Shown: positions 33,086 to 35,846 of the stretch, in pieces | Layout of the letters: each line of letters begins with the position of its first letter | How positions within the stretch are numbered: position 1 is the stretch's first letter | Assembly (NCBI GenBank): GCA_012729675.1 | Contig: JAAYCR010000093.1 | Span: 1 to 35,846, forward strand | Origin: Phycisphaerae bacterium | GTDB lineage: Bacteria > Planctomycetota > Phycisphaerae > Sedimentisphaerales > Anaerohalosphaeraceae | Length of the DNA: 35,846 nucleotides | Direction of reading: 5' to 3' | The notes under the pieces: generated by a model | Seen by the model: the letters and a program-made list of their open reading frames with translations, nothing else | Told to the model about the DNA's origin: nothing | Databases searched by the model: none | Program-made: the position numbers and the translations under genes

Positions 33086-34333
33086 ATGTTTTTACACTTA
33101 GTCGATGACGATAAATTTACAGATGGAAGTATCGCCCTGTTTGAGGCGTGTGACCCCGGCAATCATCGTTATGTCGCTGTCCAGACGGAATCGGAGACTT
33201 CTTTTGTCTATATCCGGAGCACGCTTGTCACGGTTGTCCAAAAGGATTCCGCCGCCTACAAGCAAATCGTGGCCGAGCTGTCCGAGTATACAGCAGTCTT
33301 TGTCTATAGTCTGTATAACCGATACCATCTGGACATTGTCAACAAGGCGCCGGCGAATGCCGTTTTTGTCTGGTTTTTCGGCGGCGGCGAATTGCTGACA
33401 ACAAAGAAATATTGGACGTCGGTAATGTTGCCGAGAACCCGACTGTTATATTATAAGCATCGGCAGTTGGATTTCCAGGACCGAGCGGCAACATGGATCA
33501 AGACAAATGTTAACAAGTATGGAAAGTTGCTGCGGCAAGGTCAGTTTTCGGCTCTGGCACAACCCTTTCGAAAACAGTGGGCCTCCGTCGGAGAGTCGGC
33601 AGGCTCTCCGCTTGACACCCGCCTGGAAAAGGCGATTGCACGGATGGACTATATCGCCCCGGTCATTCCGGAAGATTTTGACCGGCTTAAGTCAATGGTC
33701 TCCTGCAACGCGAAATTGTTAAGCTGGAATTATGCAACAGAGTTTTGGCTTGAAAATATGAAGGACTGGCGGATTACCGGTAACAACTGGCTTGTGGGCA
33801 ATGCCGCCCGCTACGCACTGAATCATATTGAAATGCTCAGAATGCTTCGGAAGGTTAAAGGGCATCACGGGAAGCTGATTACGCCGCTCAGCTACGGGGA
33901 CAGCACACGATATACCAGGGATGTTCTTCGAACGGGCTATAAATTGTACGGCGAGCAGTTTTGTCCAATAGTGGAGTTTATGCCGATTGAAAAATACCAT
34001 GCAATGATCGGTACCTGCTCGGCGGCTTTTCTTAATACACCAAGACAACATGCTATGGGAAATATTTTGGGTTCAATGTATTTAGGGGCCAGGGTTTTCC
34101 TGAGAAGTGAAAACCCTGCGTACCATTTCCTGAAGCGAAGCGGCGCGGTTGTGTTCTCCATTCAGACAGATATTCCACAATATGCCGAGGCGATTGATAA
34201 ACCGTTGGACGAAGAATGCATTCAGAAAAACAGAGAGGTGGTAATGAAAATTGCTTCCAAACAAGCATTTTTGGATAAAACAATTGCAACCTTGGATGTG
34301 TTGAAAAAAGAAAGACGCTCAAAATTAAAATAA
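33086..34333 (+). CDS. WecF-like 4-acetamido-4,6-dideoxygalactose (Fuc4NAc) transferase family protein
   Basis: This 415-residue soluble protein resembles the WecF family, which adds Fuc4NAc to a lipid-linked sugar in enterobacterial common antigen synthesis. Points of resemblance, from memory of the family: the opening HLVDDDKFTDGSIALFE, NNWLVGNAARYALNHIEML, the block LITPLSYGDSTRYTRDVLRTG, EFMPIEKYHAMIGTCSAAFLNTPRQHAMGN with the characteristic R-Q near invariant Gly-Asn, and GARVFLRSENPAY. It is longer than WecF, with extra residues near 110-180. The true donor and acceptor cannot be inferred. It forms a two-gene unit with the flippase and ends at a hairpin. Confidence 0.7.
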   Translation: MFLHLVDDDKFTDGSIALFEACDPGNHRYVAVQTESETSFVYIRSTLVTVVQKDSAAYKQIVAELSEYTAVFVYSLYNRYHLDIVNKAPANAVFVWFFGGGELLTTKKYWTSVMLPRTRLLYYKHRQLDFQDRAATWIKTNVNKYGKLLRQGQFSALAQPFRKQWASVGESAGSPLDTRLEKAIARMDYIAPVIPEDFDRLKSMVSCNAKLLSWNYATEFWLENMKDWRITGNNWLVGNAARYALNHIEMLRMLRKVKGHHGKLITPLSYGDSTRYTRDVLRTGYKLYGEQFCPIVEFMPIEKYHAMIGTCSAAFLNTPRQHAMGNILGSMYLGARVFLRSENPAYHFLKRSGAVVFSIQTDIPQYAEAIDKPLDEECIQKNREVVMKIASKQAFLDKTIATLDVLKKERRSKLK

Positions 34334-34363
34334 AAAAGGCCTTGGGGGTTGTACCCAAGGCCT
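34332..34363 (-). terminator. terminator of the prepilin-like gene, possibly bidirectional
   Basis: AGGCCTTGGG (34337-34346), a seven-base loop and the exact complement CCCAAGGCCT (34354-34363). On the minus strand the stem runs into six T and further T-rich sequence, a canonical intrinsic terminator for the gene ending at 34401. It also starts three bases after the plus-strand WecF-like gene. Confidence 0.85.
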
Positions 34364-34400
34364 GTTATCTATCCGGATCAAATAGTTGTTACCAATTTGA

Positions 34401-35348
34401 TTACCATTTCCCATCGTTAACCAATACAGAATCGTCACTACCTCTTCCATAACTCGCCAAGGGGCTTGCCAAATCGCCGCGTCGCCGATCCGCTTCTGTC
34501 ACGGCTGGCGTAGCCGCCCAATGGGAATAAATATTATCATTTCGGCTGCCTGAGTCTGGGCGTGTTTCATACCGCGTGCTCCCATCGGCATACACAATAT
34601 TTTGACCTTCGCGGTCATGCGGCCCGGAATTGGCAGCGTGAAGGACCTCCCTCGCAATAGAGCCCCAGTCGGCCGCAGCAGGCAACGCAGGCAACAGTGA
34701 GACCAGACTCATGTAGTTGCCCTGCTCTGGCGTCCCGGGTGTAAGTCTGGGATCAAACCACGGGTTCCTGTCAGCCATCACAGCAAAGGATGATGACCGC
34801 TGCCCATCGGCGGCGAATCGTGCTTTTTTCCCGCTATTCCCAGTAACCGCTTGATCACTTCCCTTATACGGCATATGATAGGCGTAGCTTACAGTTTCGA
34901 TGGGAGCAAGACCGAAATCCCACAACTGGACCAGATCCAGAAGATTGGTGTTTTTGCCGTCAAACACAGTCTGGTTGCTGGAAGGACATACGAAAGACTT
35001 TGGACTCACGTCGGCCTCTCGAACCAACAGATACAGACTGGAACCTACCGTTACAACTCCTGGGCCGTTCACGGTGGACCATGGGAGAGTCACCGCGTCC
35101 CAGTTACCTGCCCCCATAGAGTTAGCCAAGGTGGCATTCGTTCTACCGCCTTGGACGGTGTACTGGCCATTGTAGTCATGGGCATAGACGGTCTGGGCGG
35201 TGCCGAGGCCTTTGAGGTTGGTGCCGCAGACGACGCGCTGGGCGATCTTCTTGACTTTCGTCAGCGCCGGCATGAGGATGGCCAGCAGCATCGCAATGAT
35301 CGCGATCACCACCAGCAACTCGATGAGTGTAAAACCTTTCTTTTTCAT
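34401..35348 (-). CDS. prepilin-type N-terminal cleavage/methylation domain protein
   Basis: This 315-residue protein begins MKKKGFTLIELLVVIAII, a textbook class III signal: prepilin peptidase cuts between Gly5 and Phe6, leaving a methylated Phe and the conserved Glu at position 5 of the mature protein. The hydrophobic helix runs to about residue 30. The body has the planctomycete pattern GTNLKGLGTAQTVYAHDYNGQ, VREADVSPKSFVCPSS and a final GPHDREGQNIVYADGS block. Such proteins are pseudopilins or surface filaments; Planctomycetota carry many copies. ATG 35348 was chosen over a frame open to 35432 because AAAGGAGA lies seven bases upstream and the signal starts there. It shares its READVSPKSF block with the DUF4190-type protein at 1619. 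Confidence 0.92.
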   Translation of the reverse strand: MKKKGFTLIELLVVIAIIAMLLAILMPALTKVKKIAQRVVCGTNLKGLGTAQTVYAHDYNGQYTVQGGRTNATLANSMGAGNWDAVTLPWSTVNGPGVVTVGSSLYLLVREADVSPKSFVCPSSNQTVFDGKNTNLLDLVQLWDFGLAPIETVSYAYHMPYKGSDQAVTGNSGKKARFAADGQRSSSFAVMADRNPWFDPRLTPGTPEQGNYMSLVSLLPALPAAADWGSIAREVLHAANSGPHDREGQNIVYADGSTRYETRPDSGSRNDNIYSHWAATPAVTEADRRRGDLASPLASYGRGSDDSVLVNDGKW

Positions 35349-35846
35349 TCTACTTCTCCTTTCCTGCATTCGTTCGGCCAAAAACCACATTGTCTTCGGT
35401 CTGTTATACCTATTAGTGCGGGGGGCTCCCACGCAGAGCCTGTTATCGCAACTTTGGCCGAATCCTGCACGGAAAATTGTCGGCCGAAGACGTTCGCTAA
35501 TCTGTCGGTTTGTTGGCTGCCGTACTCAACAGCCGCAGCGCGGGAAAGGAGGAAAGGCAAAATGGCGGGTTCACACAAATAAAAACACAAAAAATATTAT
35601 AATGGCTATAGAGATATAACTATTTAATTGTGAATCCGGCATTACAGCACTTCCACGCCTATTTTCCATATGTCAATTTACCACGGCCCGATAGTCATGT
35701 CAAGAAAAAAAATGAAATTAATTGTAAGATTTTAGCCGTTTGAAGCAAAAAAAGTAAAAATTCTTTGAAAAATTCATATTTTAGACTTGCGCCATCTTGT
35801 ATTCTTGGTATTGTTTCGTGTAATGGAACAATACCCGGAACAACCC
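35349..35846. other. gene-free right end with an operator-like dyad
   Basis: No gene is supported here. A TATAAT on the minus strand (35601-35596) could be the -10 box of the prepilin-like gene, although no good -35 box is found. Near the edge GGTATTGTTTC (35807-35817), a seven-base loop GTGTAAT and GGAACAATACC (35825-35835) form an 11-pair dyad with one G-U pair. It looks like an operator or hairpin belonging to a gene beyond the window. The stretch 35690-35780 is markedly AT-rich. Confidence 0.45.

Overview
The window looks like a chromosomal stretch of a Planctomycetota bacterium, most likely of the Phycisphaerae type (inference). The pointers are a PEP-CTERM surface protein at the left edge, a planctomycete-style prepilin-like protein at the right edge, a DUF4190-type protein sharing the same C-terminal motif, a Gram-negative envelope gene set (DsbD, LspA, lipoproteins), GC-rich genes, and short palindromic and low-complexity repeats between genes. 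No phage, CRISPR array, rRNA or intact insertion sequence is visible.

Layout. 1-2.5 kb: the end of a PEP-CTERM protein, a tRNA-Arg(CCG), endonuclease III (nth) and a DUF4190/prepilin-like hybrid. 2.5-9.6 kb, all minus strand: dsbD; ykgJ-like and hisS from one clear promoter; uvrB and nadC, which overlap by ATGA and end at a strong terminator. 9.66-13.6 kb, plus strand: a YtrA-type GntR regulator with a dyad operator over its own promoter, two ABC-2 permease-type membrane proteins (one carrying a large soluble C-terminal domain) and an ABC ATPase. 13.6-15.06 kb: a repeat-rich, AT-rich island with a 58-codon ORF and a stand-alone PLD-family protein. 15.06-21.4 kb, minus strand: gpmI, then mutL packed tightly with a B12/iron-siderophore type uptake system (lipoprotein, permease, ATPase). 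21.5-23.2 kb, plus strand: a TPR lipoprotein and lspA from a near-consensus promoter. 23.3-31.4 kb: a VWA protein and two DUF4139 proteins (one MuiA-like) run leftwards, and an OmpR-type response regulator and an unusual histidine kinase run rightwards from a shared regulatory gap. 31.5-34.3 kb: a polysaccharide flippase and a WecF-like glycosyltransferase. 34.4-35.35 kb: the prepilin-like protein.

How the genes may work together. The most interesting block is the divergent envelope cluster at 23.3-31.4 kb. Three exported proteins (VWA, DUF4139, MuiA-like) lie next to a two-component system whose kinase has a Gln/Asn-rich extracytoplasmic insert, and the shared gap holds spaced TGTAAAA boxes suited to an OmpR-type regulator. 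I read this as a candidate envelope-surveillance module (inference). A second self-contained module is the GntR/ABC operon, which has an obvious autoregulatory operator; a similar dyad recurs at the flippase promoter. A hairpin-forming element occurs three times, each time just after a gene's stop codon and in the same orientation to transcription. nth and uvrB both appear to be transcribed from promoters so close to the start codon that their mRNAs would be leaderless.
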